DNA of 64,000 nt, from NCBI RefSeq assembly GCF_003097355.1, contig NZ_PYUI01000015.1:1-64000 (forward strand). Direction: 5' to 3'. Numbering within the stretch: the first letter of the stretch is position 1; every line of letters begins with the position of its first letter. Under the pieces are notes generated by a model. The model was not told the origin of the DNA. It ran no database searches and was given only the letters and a program-made list of their open reading frames with translations. The stretch is from Arthrobacter sp. H-02-3. Lineage in GTDB: Bacteria; Actinomycetota; Actinomycetes; Actinomycetales; Micrococcaceae. Position numbers and translations under genes: made by a program. Shown piece by piece: positions 9,501 to 17,075 of the stretch.

Positions 9501-9537
9501 TGAAGCCGGCGGCTATGAGGCGTCGTGCCAGGCTCAC
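6526..9537 (-). CDS. glnE: Bifunctional glutamine synthetase adenylyltransferase/adenylyl-removing enzyme
   Basis: 1003 aa, a normal length for actinobacterial GlnE. It attaches or removes AMP on the GlnA tyrosine according to nitrogen state. Two nucleotidyltransferase domains are visible. The N-terminal one has VIGMGKCGARELNYISDVDV (~213-232) and the C-terminal one has VAMGRQGGREIGYGSDADV (~717-735), each with the G-G-x11-D-x-D pattern. LGRGGLRDVEF and LGRGGLSDVEW are the matching Arg-rich second motifs. The gene lies 9 bp downstream of glnA2 and is probably co-transcribed with it. Confidence 0.96.
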   Translation of the reverse strand: MSLARRLIAAGFSDLDKGERFLAARELEGLDQDALFAGLQLAANPDTALQSLVRLIEKHPQLRKLAVADPEASEPLYRVLGASEALGEFLIRHPEHLDAFAARVSPEPLAADPAALRARLLQSVRADPKSARPVAALSGQEAYAALRTAYRRGLVELAIKDLCAADPLDFMPAAGAELADLAGAALEAALAVSRAEAAEKFDAKEVADVGLAVIGMGKCGARELNYISDVDVIYVIDSGTLEDVRATMIGTALASGISRAIMSTSREPGLWEVDANLRPEGKSGPLVRTLASHESYYARWAESWEFQALLKARTIAGDAALGARYEAAVTPLIWSSAGREGFVESVRAMRRRVTEHIPADEEQRQIKLGRGGLRDVEFTVQLLQLVHGKSDESLRCRDTTSAIAALSAGGYIGRSDAAEFDRDYRYLRLLEHRIQLFQLRRTHLMPVNEASLRSLAKAVLGPFSTERPKPDALVGAWRKTKRSVRELHERIFYRPLLNTVATLSSEEARLTPEAAQGRLAALGYLDPRGAMRHIEALTAGVSRRAALQRQLLPILLDWLADGVDPDGGLLAFRRVSEALGTTHWYLGMLRDSTAAAERLCHVLANSRLIADLLEVSPESVAWLGTDKELVPLSFESQWLEIASKMSRHADPESAMRLIRLIRRREILRIAIADSAGLLDQDQVGEALADTDRAAVLGALRVAETIITAEEPLKTHVLVVAMGRQGGREIGYGSDADVMYVHRGLPGVPEEEAQAQASQIVGKLSSLLTQPLKPAILAERVLSVDADLRPEGKSGPMVRSLESYAEYYRRWSLVWEAQALLRARPMAGDDALAEDFIALIDPIRYPESLSDQDVREVRRVKARVEAERLPRGADPARHLKLGRGGLSDVEWLAQLLQLRHAGKHPELRTTSTVEALEAAAALDLIDAGDVVILLRAWRLASRIRSANVIWTGRTSDLLPSSRRDLEAVARWCGYGQGNAAELEEDYLRLSRRARSVFERTFYGQ

Positions 9538-9546
9538 CGGGGCCGC

Positions 9547-10887
9547 CTACAGAATGCCGAGATTGCGCTGCAGCTCGTAGGGCGTGACCTGGAGGCGGTA
9601 GTCCTGCCATTCCGCACGCTTGTTGCGCAGGAAGTGCTCGAAGACCTGCTCGCCGAGGATCTGCGGCATGAGTTCGGAGTCTTCCATGGTCCGGATGGCG
9701 TCGTGCAGGCTCGCCGGCAGCGGATCGTGCCCCATGGCGCGGCGCTCGGCCGAGCTCAGCGACCAGATGTCGTCCTCCGCCGCGGCGGGGAGCTGGTAGC
9801 CCTCTTCGATGCCCTTGAGGCCGGCGCCGAGGAGCACGGCGTAGGCCAGGTAGGGGTTGGCGGCGGAGTCGATGCCACGGTATTCGATCCGCGCGGACTG
9901 GCCCTTGCCGGGCTTGTACAACGGGACGCGGACCAGCGCGGAGCGGTTGTTGTGGCCCCAGCTCAGGTAGCTCGGCGCCTCACCCCCGCCCCACAGCCGC
10001 TTGTAGGAGTTCACGAACTGGTTGGTGACGGCCGTGAATTCGGGCGCGTGCTTGAGGATGCCGGCAATGAACTGGCGCGCGGTCTCGGAGAGCTGGAACT
10101 CGGAACCGGCCTCGTAAAAGGCGTTCGTGTCGCCTTCGAAGAGCGAGAAGTGCGTGTGCATGCCAGAGCCCGGGTGGGCCGTGAACGGCTTGGGCATGAA
10201 GGTGGCATAGGTGCCCTGCTGCAACGCGACTTCCTTGATTACCGTCCGGAACGTCATGATGTTGTCCGCGGTCTGCAGGGCGTCCGCGTAGCGGAGGTCG
10301 ATCTCGTTCTGGCCCGGGCCGGCCTCGTGATGGCTGAATTCCACCGAGATGCCCACGGATTCGAGCATGGTCACGGCGGTCCGGCGGAAGTCCTGGGCGA
10401 CGCCGCCCGGGACATGGTCGAAGTACCCGCCCTCATCCACCGGGACGGGAGAGCCATCGGGGCCCGGTTCCTGGGACTTGAGCAGGTAGAACTCGATTTC
10501 GGGGTGGGTGTAGCAGGTGAAGCCCATGTCCGCGGCCTTGGCGAGGGTGCGCTTGAGGACGTTGCGCGGATCCGCGGCGGAGGGCTCGCCGTCGGGCGTC
10601 AGGATGTCGCAGAACATCCGCGAGGTCGCCTCCGTCTCACCGCGCCAGGGCAGGATCTGGAACGTGGCCGGATCAGGCTGGGCGAGCATGTCCGATTCAA
10701 AGACGCGGGCCAGGCCCTCGATCGAGGACCCGTCAAAGCCGAGTCCTTCTTCGAAGGCGCCTTCCACCTCGGCCGGGGCAAGAGCCACGGACTTGAGCGA
10801 TCCCACGACGTCGGTAAACCACAGACGCACAAACCGCACATCGCGCTCTTCGATCGTCCGCAGGACAAACTCTTGCTGGCGGTCCAT
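9547..10887 (-). CDS. glnA2: Glutamine synthetase family protein GlnA2
   Basis: 446 aa, ATG 10887. The GS fold is clear: FDGSSIEGLARVFESDML, the metal-binding HPEIEFYLL, MPKPFTAHPGSGMHTHFSLF and NRSALVRVPLY. It is shorter than GlnA at 2562 and lacks the adenylylation tyrosine; the matching segment reads DDIWSLSSAERR. It is therefore unlikely to be a GlnE target. It matches Rv2222c of mycobacteria. Some actinobacterial GlnA2 proteins act on polyamines rather than ammonia, so a true GS activity is not certain. It is the first gene of a glnA2-glnE pair. Confidence 0.93.
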   Translation of the reverse strand: MDRQQEFVLRTIEERDVRFVRLWFTDVVGSLKSVALAPAEVEGAFEEGLGFDGSSIEGLARVFESDMLAQPDPATFQILPWRGETEATSRMFCDILTPDGEPSAADPRNVLKRTLAKAADMGFTCYTHPEIEFYLLKSQEPGPDGSPVPVDEGGYFDHVPGGVAQDFRRTAVTMLESVGISVEFSHHEAGPGQNEIDLRYADALQTADNIMTFRTVIKEVALQQGTYATFMPKPFTAHPGSGMHTHFSLFEGDTNAFYEAGSEFQLSETARQFIAGILKHAPEFTAVTNQFVNSYKRLWGGGEAPSYLSWGHNNRSALVRVPLYKPGKGQSARIEYRGIDSAANPYLAYAVLLGAGLKGIEEGYQLPAAAEDDIWSLSSAERRAMGHDPLPASLHDAIRTMEDSELMPQILGEQVFEHFLRNKRAEWQDYRLQVTPYELQRNLGIL

Positions 10888-11004
10888 ACTGGCCTCTTTC
10901 CGGTTCTTCCATCCGTGCCCCAGGCCCGCCTTTCATGGGCCCCGCGGCTGCTCACGGTTCACTTTACTAAGCATTGGCACCGATTGCTGAAGGCGGCCCT
11001 CCGC

Positions 11005-11020
11005 GTAACACACCGTTAAC
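11005..11020. promoter_or_regulatory. Possible single GlnR-type half box between glnA2 and panB
   Basis: GTAAC (11005-11009) and TTAAC (11016-11020) are 11 bp apart, giving the AC-n9-AC pattern described for mycobacterial GlnR. The match to the stricter GAAAC half is poor and the second pair is missing. It lies about 118 bp upstream of the glnA2 start codon and 130 bp upstream of panB. This is a weak call. Confidence 0.25.
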
Positions 11021-11150
11021 ACAAAGTCGGAGAATTTCGCGCCGCCTGGCGGGAGTGCGCAGTCGCCACGGCGGCCCGTGTGACGTGATTCACCGGCGAC
11101 GGCCGGTTGCCCGGTAGCTGTGGTGCCCGGTATCGCATTACGCTCGTGGC

Positions 11151-12077
11151 ATGGCCACCAGCAACAGCTCCGATTCCAGCACGCCCGCAGAACTTCCCGC
11201 CCCTTACGGCAGCGGCCCGACGGCGGCTTCCGCGGGCGCCGCGGCCGGCGTTGCCGGGGCACCGGAGGTTTCGCGGAAGCCGGTGGCACGGATCCGCACC
11301 CACCATCTGCACCAGGCCAAGGCCAACGGCGAGCACTTCGCCATGCTCACCGCCTACGACCAGTACACCGCGGAGATCTTTGACCAGGCGGGCATCGAGG
11401 TCCTGCTGGTGGGCGATTCGGCCTCCAACAACGTCTTCGGCAACGAGACCAGCCTGCCCGTGACTGTGGACGAACTCCTGCCGCTGTGCCGGGCCGTGGC
11501 CCGCTCCGCGCGGCGCGCCCTGGTGGTCGCGGACCTGCCCTTCGGCAGCTACGAGGTCTCCGCCCAGCAGGCCGTCGCCACCGGCGTGCGGTTCCTCAAG
11601 GAAGGCCTGGCCCATGCCGTCAAGATTGAAGGCGGAAAGTTCTACGCCGACACCGTCCGCGCCATGGTCCAGGCGGGGATCCCGGTCATGGCCCACATCG
11701 GCTTCACCCCGCAGAGCGAGCACGCCCTCGGCGGCTACCGGGTCCAGGGCCGCGGCGACGACGCCGCACGCCTGATCGAGGACGCCGTCGCGCTGGCCGA
11801 CGCCGGCGCGTTCTGCGTGCTCATGGAAATGGTCCCCGCCGCCACGGCGGCCGCCGTCGACGCCGCCGTCGACGTCCCCACCGTCGGCATCGGCGCCGGC
11901 AACGCCACCACCGGGCAGGTCCTGGTCTGGCAGGACATGGCGGGCCTGCGCGGCGGAAAGATGGCGAAATTCGTCAAGCAGTACGCCGACCTTCGGACCT
12001 CGCTCACCAACGCCGCCAAGGCCTACGGCGAGGACGTGCGCTCCGGCCACTTCCCCGGCCCCGAACACTCCTTCTAG
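11151..12077 (+). CDS. panB: 3-methyl-2-oxobutanoate hydroxymethyltransferase
   Basis: 308 aa. It transfers a hydroxymethyl group from 5,10-methylene-THF to alpha-ketoisovalerate to give ketopantoate, the first step toward pantothenate and CoA. Conserved blocks are [35 protein letters not shown] (metal-binding Asp), [18 protein letters not shown] (catalytic region), [11 protein letters not shown] and [10 protein letters not shown]. The first ~45 residues are an unconserved Ala/Ser/Pro-rich extension. A glnE-glnA2...panB order is also seen in M. tuberculosis. Confidence 0.96.
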   Translation: MATSNSSDSSTPAELPAPYGSGPTAASAGAAAGVAGAPEVSRKPVARIRTHHLHQAKANGEHFAMLTAYDQYTAEIFDQAGIEVLLVGDSASNNVFGNETSLPVTVDELLPLCRAVARSARRALVVADLPFGSYEVSAQQAVATGVRFLKEGLAHAVKIEGGKFYADTVRAMVQAGIPVMAHIGFTPQSEHALGGYRVQGRGDDAARLIEDAVALADAGAFCVLMEMVPAATAAAVDAAVDVPTVGIGAGNATTGQVLVWQDMAGLRGGKMAKFVKQYADLRTSLTNAAKAYGEDVRSGHFPGPEHSF

Positions 12078-12088
12078 GCGGCTGCAGC

Positions 12089-12119
12089 CGACACCTCATC
12101 CTTCGCAGGTGATGTGTCG
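12089..12119 (+). terminator. Possible terminator hairpin after panB
   Basis: CGACACCTCA pairs with TGATGTGTCG (one mismatch, 10 positions) around TCCTTCGCAGG. It lies 12 bp past the panB stop. There is no T-run, so intrinsic termination is uncertain. Confidence 0.4.
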
Positions 12120-12146
12120 CGTCTCCACTCCGGGCAGGCTGACCAT

Positions 12147-12167
12147 TGAGGTCTGCATCAGACCTCA
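12147..12167. promoter_or_regulatory. Perfect 9-bp inverted repeat, possible operator
   Basis: TGAGGTCTG (12147-12155), loop CAT, CAGACCTCA (12159-12167). It lies about 80 bp upstream of the SHOCT gene start, in the position of a promoter or operator. It could also be a second panB terminator. No regulator can be named. Confidence 0.35.
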
Positions 12168-12247
12168 GTGGATGTTCCGCCGTTCCGGCCGTAGTCGTGC
12201 CGGAGGAGCTGCGTCAGGCTCCGGCGGACACGATGGGAGGAGTATCG

Positions 12248-12637
12248 ATGGGCACCACTAGCTTCTGGGACATTCTGGTGTGGAGTTTCTGGTTCTTCAT
12301 CTGGATCGCCGCACTGACGGTGTATTTCCGCTGCTTGTTTGATATGTTCGGCGACCACTCGCTCAGCGGCTGGGCCAAGGCCGGCTGGGCGATCTTGATG
12401 ATCTTCTTGCCCTGGCTCGGCGCCTTCATCTACCTGATCGCCAGGGGGCGCAGCATGGCGGAGCGGCAGATGGCGCGAATGGCCGAGCAACAAGCTGCCC
12501 AGCAGGAGTACATCAAGCAGGCCGCAGGCACAACATCCACCCCGGCCGCCCAGATCGCAGATGCCAAGGCGCTGTTCGATTCCGGTGCCATCAACCAGAC
12601 CGAGTTTGACTCCCTTAAGGCAAAGGCTCTGGCCTGA
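12248..12637 (+). CDS. Small membrane protein with phospholipase-D-N-like segment and SHOCT domain
   Basis: 129 aa from ATG 12248, which is preceded by GGGAGGAGTATCG. Two transmembrane helices lie at about 6-30 (WDILVWSFWFFIWIAALTVY) and 41-63 (AGWAILMIFLPWLGAFIYLI). A polar linker rich in Gln, Met and Ala follows. The C-terminus (~102-129, DAKALFDSGAINQTEFDSLK) is a SHOCT motif. Proteins of this layout are common in actinobacteria, and their role is unknown (oligomerisation or stress-linked membrane functions have been proposed). An upstream in-frame start at 12146 would add unconserved residues. Confidence 0.8.
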   Translation: MGTTSFWDILVWSFWFFIWIAALTVYFRCLFDMFGDHSLSGWAKAGWAILMIFLPWLGAFIYLIARGRSMAERQMARMAEQQAAQQEYIKQAAGTTSTPAAQIADAKALFDSGAINQTEFDSLKAKALA

Positions 12638-12690
12638 GGCGACCAGACCTAGCCTGATAACGCACTACGCCGGGGTGGGGGCCGATCCGT

Positions 12691-13449
12691 GTGAGAATCA
12701 CCTGGCTGGGTCACTCCTCGGTGGTTCTGGATCTCGACGGGGTTCGGGTCCTGACGGATCCGTTGCTCCGCCCTCATGCCGGGTTGTTACGACGCCTGGC
12801 ACCGCGGCCGGACCCGGTGTCGTGGAGCCACCCGGACGTGGTGCTGGTCTCGCACCTGCACCACGACCACGCCGAGTTGGGCTCCCTCCGCATGCTGCGC
12901 GGGGCAACGTTGATGAGCGCCCCGGCGAATGTCGCCTGGTTGCGTCGCCGGAGGCTGCCTGACACGGCTCCCTTGGGGGACGGCTGGACCCCGGTGGGCG
13001 CCGGTGTCGAGATTCGCCAGGTCCCCGCCGAGCACCGCAGCCGTCCCATGCCGCATCGTCCCAACGACGCCAACGGCCAGCTGGTTCGAGGGCCGTCCGG
13101 CAGTGTCTGGATAGCCGGTGACACCGGGCTATATCCGGAGATGGCCGCGATGTCCGCCATGGCGGGCGGGACGATCGACGTCGCCCTGTTGCCGGTCTGG
13201 GGGTGGGGACCGAGGCTCTCGGCGGGACACCTGTCTCCGGAGACTGCCGCCCGGGCCGTCGCTATGAGCGGCGCGAGATTCGCCGTGCCGGTCCACTGGG
13301 GAACGCTGCACCCTCCGTTGATCGCACACTTTGCCCGGAACTGGCTCGAACAGCCCGGGCTCCGGTTTGCGGCCGCCGTGGCGGAGCAGGCTCCCGACTG
13401 CACAGCGGTGGTCCTCGCCCCTGGCGAGTCCTGGGTGGAGCCCGTGTGA
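12691..13449 (+). CDS. MBL-fold metal-dependent hydrolase (UlaG/NAPE-PLD-like)
   Basis: 252 aa, GTG 12691. The zinc-binding signature HLHHDHAE (pattern HxHxDH) lies at about 53-58, preceded by VVLVS. Further ligands are supplied by VPAEH, IAGDTGLY and VPVHWGT near the C-terminus. The opening TWLGHSSVVLDLDGVRVLTD is typical of the UlaG-like branch. The substrate is unknown; related proteins cleave phosphodiester or lactone bonds. The gene is convergent with the phosphodiesterase fusion gene that ends at 13544. Confidence 0.87.
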   Translation: MRITWLGHSSVVLDLDGVRVLTDPLLRPHAGLLRRLAPRPDPVSWSHPDVVLVSHLHHDHAELGSLRMLRGATLMSAPANVAWLRRRRLPDTAPLGDGWTPVGAGVEIRQVPAEHRSRPMPHRPNDANGQLVRGPSGSVWIAGDTGLYPEMAAMSAMAGGTIDVALLPVWGWGPRLSAGHLSPETAARAVAMSGARFAVPVHWGTLHPPLIAHFARNWLEQPGLRFAAAVAEQAPDCTAVVLAPGESWVEPV

Positions 13450-13543
13450 GCCGAGGACCCGAAACTGCGCCCACCCCCAACGGGGCGTCCTCAGCGATGC
13501 GGCATGTGCCACTCACCCAGTCCAGGTGCTTAATTCCAGTCGC

Positions 13544-15577
13544 TCAACCGCGGGACGCCGTCGTGGCACGCTGCCCACAGGACTCGAGCATCGCCACCAG
13601 CAACCGATGGAGTTCATCGGCACCTTCTATCCGCTCCGGCAGCGTCGCCATGAGATCGGCCGGGCCGAGCAGCACGGCCCGGTCCTGCCAACCGCCGAGG
13701 CCCCCGTGGGATCCGACGAGTCCTTCGAACGCCGCGACGTCGTCGGTCACGGGGCTGATCGTGCTGTTGACGTAGAGATCCGGTGCCTCGGGATGCTTCA
13801 ACGCCCGTCGGAGCACCAGCGCCGCGTGCGGCCCGAAGGGTGCCAGCGGATCGGTGCCGTGCACTGCGCCGCTGGCCAGGTTGAGGCGCCCGCCGCTACC
13901 GATCGCCCATGCCCGGCCGTCTTCATCGACGCCGGCGACGAACCCGACGCCGGGATGGCCCGCCAGACCCGGGACCAGGGCCGGCCACCGACTCTCGAGG
14001 GCCTCGAGAGTCCATCGCCGGTCGCCCCGGACGTAAACCAAGCCCAGATTCCCCGAGCCCAGCACCACAACCGGCTCCTCGGCGGCGTCGCCGGGCGCCG
14101 AAGTCTGCTGTGCCTTGGTTAGAACCTCGTCGGCACGGCCGGCGAGCTTCCCGGTCATCCCCCGGGCCGAGATGTCGCCGGCGATGGAGTCCGCGCGCCC
14201 CAGCCCTTCGACCGAAGTGTCCACGCTCTGGACGTTGGCATGGATGAGGTCTGCACACAGGTCACCGAGCGTCTGGCCATACCGGTCGGCGAACGGGGTG
14301 CCCTGGGACTGGCCATGGTCCGAGAGCACGATCAGCCGGTAGCGGCGGGGAGCGGACCCGGCGAGCTGAGCCAACGATCCCAGCGTGCGGTCCAAGCCAT
14401 CCAAGGCGGCGAGCGATTCGGGCCTGAACATGCCTGCGTGGTGCGCGATCTCGTCGTAGTCGACGTAGTCGACATAGATGCTCCTCGTGCCTCTCCGCAA
14501 CTCCTCTGCCACCAACGCCGTGTTCAGGTCACGCAACAGACTGTTAGTGACTGCCCGCAGCAGGGCGAAGGTCCAGTCCCGATGCACTCGCGGGTCAAGG
14601 TCCCGCTTGACCTGTCGTCGGGCCTGCCAACGCTCCTTAAGAATCTCCCCGACCGTTCGTGTGAAGCTGCGCATAAACCCGCTCGGCGAGGTGAAAAACC
14701 AGGCGAACGCCCGGCGGGTCTGGGCGGAGCCGCGCCCGACCCCTACCCGGCTCATCGTCAATAGCGATCGGGGCGCGTCCCCGGTGAACAGGTTTGAAAT
14801 GGAGACGCCGTCGTCGTAGAGCAGGCCCTTGCCGGTGCTGTGCCTCTCCTCGATCACCCGGGCGTCTGCCGGGCGGTTGGCCACCAGGACCCGGTTAAGC
14901 TCACGGTCGTACCACCGGAAGGCCGGGATCCCGTCCACGGTGCCGTGCAGAATGCCCAGCTGGCTGGCCGGCGTGGTGCACGGCAGCTGGGGCGTCCATT
15001 CGCGGAGCTGGTAATCCCCCGTCGCCAGCCAGCGCCGGATATTGGGCACCGCCCCGGACTGGACCGCCCATTGCAGCACCGGGAAGGGAACACCGTCGAG
15101 TTGGACGAACAAGATGCCGTCAACCTCCGGATCGGGCACGCTTTCCTGCCGGCGTGCCCTGCCGGCCAACGAGCTGATCAGGCCGTCATCTGTACCGGCT
15201 GTAGTAGCCCACGAGATGATCGTGCCCACGGCCGCGCTGATCCAGGTTGCCGCCAGGGCGGTCCCTGCGGTCGACTCGATGCCGGGAACCAGTCGGATGG
15301 CGACGTACATGATCAGGGCCTGGCCGACCAGCGCGGTAAGCAGCACCGCCAGCCAGCCCACCCGGGCGGAGATCTCCACCAAGGCCGGGCGGAGGACGAG
15401 GCCGACGATGCCGGCCACTGCTGCCACGGCGGCATAGGCCCACCAACTGTTTGCAGAGAACCCCGGCAGCAGCGCGCCGGTGACGATCAAGGCTACAGTC
15501 GATCCGCCCCAGGCAACGGCCAGCCTCGCCAGGTCGGCGATTCGGACGCCGCGGGTGCGGGTATCGCGCGTCGGCAT
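13544..15577 (-). CDS. Membrane-anchored type I phosphodiesterase/alkaline phosphatase-fold protein with N-terminal holin-like domain
   Basis: 677 aa. Residues 15-125 contain four hydrophobic segments (for example AWGGSTVALIVTGALLPGF, YAAVAAVAGIVGLVLRPAL, WLAVLLTALVGQALIMYVAI, AATWISAAVGTIISWAT), resembling the phage-holin 4_2 family. From ~150 on is an alkaline-phosphatase-superfamily domain: FVQLDGVPF supplies a metal Asp, LPCTTPASQLGILHG the likely Thr nucleophile, YVDYDEIAHHAGMF an Asp/His pair and VLSDHGQSQG the DHG metal site. It is probably an enzyme acting on phosphodiesters or sulfated/phosphorylated lipids at the membrane. Its substrate is not known. Confidence 0.8.
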   Translation of the reverse strand: MPTRDTRTRGVRIADLARLAVAWGGSTVALIVTGALLPGFSANSWWAYAAVAAVAGIVGLVLRPALVEISARVGWLAVLLTALVGQALIMYVAIRLVPGIESTAGTALAATWISAAVGTIISWATTAGTDDGLISSLAGRARRQESVPDPEVDGILFVQLDGVPFPVLQWAVQSGAVPNIRRWLATGDYQLREWTPQLPCTTPASQLGILHGTVDGIPAFRWYDRELNRVLVANRPADARVIEERHSTGKGLLYDDGVSISNLFTGDAPRSLLTMSRVGVGRGSAQTRRAFAWFFTSPSGFMRSFTRTVGEILKERWQARRQVKRDLDPRVHRDWTFALLRAVTNSLLRDLNTALVAEELRRGTRSIYVDYVDYDEIAHHAGMFRPESLAALDGLDRTLGSLAQLAGSAPRRYRLIVLSDHGQSQGTPFADRYGQTLGDLCADLIHANVQSVDTSVEGLGRADSIAGDISARGMTGKLAGRADEVLTKAQQTSAPGDAAEEPVVVLGSGNLGLVYVRGDRRWTLEALESRWPALVPGLAGHPGVGFVAGVDEDGRAWAIGSGGRLNLASGAVHGTDPLAPFGPHAALVLRRALKHPEAPDLYVNSTISPVTDDVAAFEGLVGSHGGLGGWQDRAVLLGPADLMATLPERIEGADELHRLLVAMLESCGQRATTASRG

Positions 15578-15762
15578 TGTCCCAGTATGGCCGGACGGAC
15601 CTGTCCGGCACTCATCCTCACGGGGTGAGAATGACGGTGAGAAGGATCAGTCCGCCAGCCGCGGCGTCCGGTCGGCGATTGCCGTGGGAGGCTCTCGGCG
15701 ATTCAACCCGACGCGGCTGCGGAGAGGGCAGGGCACGGCTGCCGCGCACCCGCAGGGACGGG

Positions 15763-15927
15763 CTAGTCGTCCTCGCCCTTGTCCCACGCCTCGTTGCGCG
15801 CCTTGACCTTTTCGAGCGCGTGTTCGGCTTCCTCGCGGGTCTTGTACGGTCCGATCAGCTGGCTCCAGTCGGACATCGCGTCTTCCTCGATCTCGTGAGT
15901 GTTGACGTTGTACCAGTATTCGGGCAT
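15763..15927 (-). CDS. Small SPOR-like protein, 54 aa
   Basis: A short gene with a strong ribosome site (AAGGAGCACCA before ATG 15927) and a stop at 15763-15765. It begins MPEYWYNVNTHEIEED and ends WDKGEDD. The middle (WSQLIGPYKTREEAEHALEK) is a mini SPOR-type pattern: LIGPYKTREEAE resembles the GPF/Y-x-T/S-x-E-E-A core of peptidoglycan-binding SPOR repeats. No signal peptide or membrane segment is present, so it is probably cytosolic. Proteins of this size and sequence occur across actinobacteria. It is divergent from map, which starts at 16108. Confidence 0.8.
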   Translation of the reverse strand: MPEYWYNVNTHEIEEDAMSDWSQLIGPYKTREEAEHALEKVKARNEAWDKGEDD

Positions 15928-16033
15928 TGGTGCTCCTTCGTGCCCCGGATAGTCCCTGGGCTCTAGTCCCGGTTGAAGCTCCGGAAGATAGTCCGGCGTC
16001 GTTCAGTTTGTTCTCCGGGCTCCATATGTTTCC

Positions 16034-16075
16034 GGGCTGTGTTTTCTGGGCTGTGTTTTCTGGGCTGTGTTTTAC
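16034..16075. repeat. Tandem repeat, 3 x 14 bp, upstream of map
   Basis: The unit GGGCTGTGTTTTCT occurs at 16034, 16048 and 16062; the last copy ends TTTTAC. It lies in the 180-bp gap between the divergent SPOR-like gene and map, 33 bp before the map ATG. The array may be length-variable and could affect promoter spacing. Confidence 0.85.
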
Positions 16076-16107
16076 GGGCTTCGCCCGACGGCTTATATGA
16101 TCAATCT

Positions 16108-16986
16108 ATGCCTTCTCTAGCCTCAACTGCACCCATCGGCACGCTTGTCCCGGGGACAGTGAGCCCGCAACTTCCAGTACCGCCGTCCATCCCGCGTCCG
16201 GAGTATGTGGGCAAGCCGGGTCCTGCAAAGTTCACGGGATCCGAGGTCAAGTCGCCGGAGACCATCGAGAAGATCCGGATCGCCGCCAAAATCGCGGCAC
16301 AGGCCATCGTGGAGGTCGGCAAACACATCGCCCCCGGCGTCACCACCGACCAGCTGGACCGGGTGGGCCACGAGTTCCTCCTGGACCACAAGGCGTATCC
16401 CTCCACCCTCGGCTACCGGGGCTTTCCGAAGTCACTATGCTCCTCGCTCAATGAGGTCATCTGCCACGGGATCCCCGACAGCACGGTGGTCCAAGACGGC
16501 GACATCCTGAATATCGACATCACGGCGTTCATCGGCGGTGTGCACGGCGACACCAACTACACCTTCGTGGTCGGCGATGTCGACGAGGAATCCCGCCTCC
16601 TCGTCGAGCGCACCCAGGAATCGCTGAACCGCGCTATCCGGGCTGTAGCCCCGGGACGCGAAATCAACGTGATCGGCCGGACCATCGAGTCCTACGCAAA
16701 ACGCTTCGGCTACGGCGTGGTCCGCGACTTCACCGGACACGGCGTCGGCGAGGCTTTCCACACGGGGCTGATCATTCCGCACTACGATGCCGCCCCCGCA
16801 TACAACACCGTCATGGAAACGGGTATGGTGTTCACGATCGAGCCGATGCTGACCCTGGGCACCGTTGACTGGGACATGTGGGCCGACGACTGGACTGTTG
16901 TGACCCGCGACCACAAGCGCACCGCACAGTTCGAGCACACCCTGCTCGTCACGGAGTCCGGCGCCGAGATCCTCACATTGCCCTGA
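16108..16986 (+). CDS. map: Methionine aminopeptidase, type I
   Basis: 292 aa from ATG 16108; an open frame continues upstream to 15973 but runs through the 14-bp repeats and is not conserved. It removes the initiator methionine from nascent proteins and needs two metal ions. Metal ligands are visible in [19 protein letters not shown] (two Asp), GHGVGEAFH (His), IEPML (Glu) and the final QFEHTLLV (Glu). A ~35-aa N-terminal extension with [14 protein letters not shown] proline-rich sequence is typical of actinobacterial MapB-type enzymes. Confidence 0.95.
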   Translation: MPSLASTAPIGTLVPGTVSPQLPVPPSIPRPEYVGKPGPAKFTGSEVKSPETIEKIRIAAKIAAQAIVEVGKHIAPGVTTDQLDRVGHEFLLDHKAYPSTLGYRGFPKSLCSSLNEVICHGIPDSTVVQDGDILNIDITAFIGGVHGDTNYTFVVGDVDEESRLLVERTQESLNRAIRAVAPGREINVIGRTIESYAKRFGYGVVRDFTGHGVGEAFHTGLIIPHYDAAPAYNTVMETGMVFTIEPMLTLGTVDWDMWADDWTVVTRDHKRTAQFEHTLLVTESGAEILTLP

Positions 16987-17010
16987 CCCTGCTCCACACG
17001 GCATTTCCCC

Positions 17011-17028
17011 TGAAGATCCACATCTTCA
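17011..17028. repeat. Short inverted repeat between map and ppgK
   Basis: TGAAGAT (17011-17017), loop CCAC, ATCTTCA (17022-17028), followed by a second small GC hairpin (CCGGCC-CT-GGCCGG). It may be a weak terminator of map. There is no T-run. Confidence 0.35.
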
Positions 17029-17075
17029 CCCGCCGGCCCTGGCCGGTCCCCTAGCCCGCCCCTGCCACGAACGGA

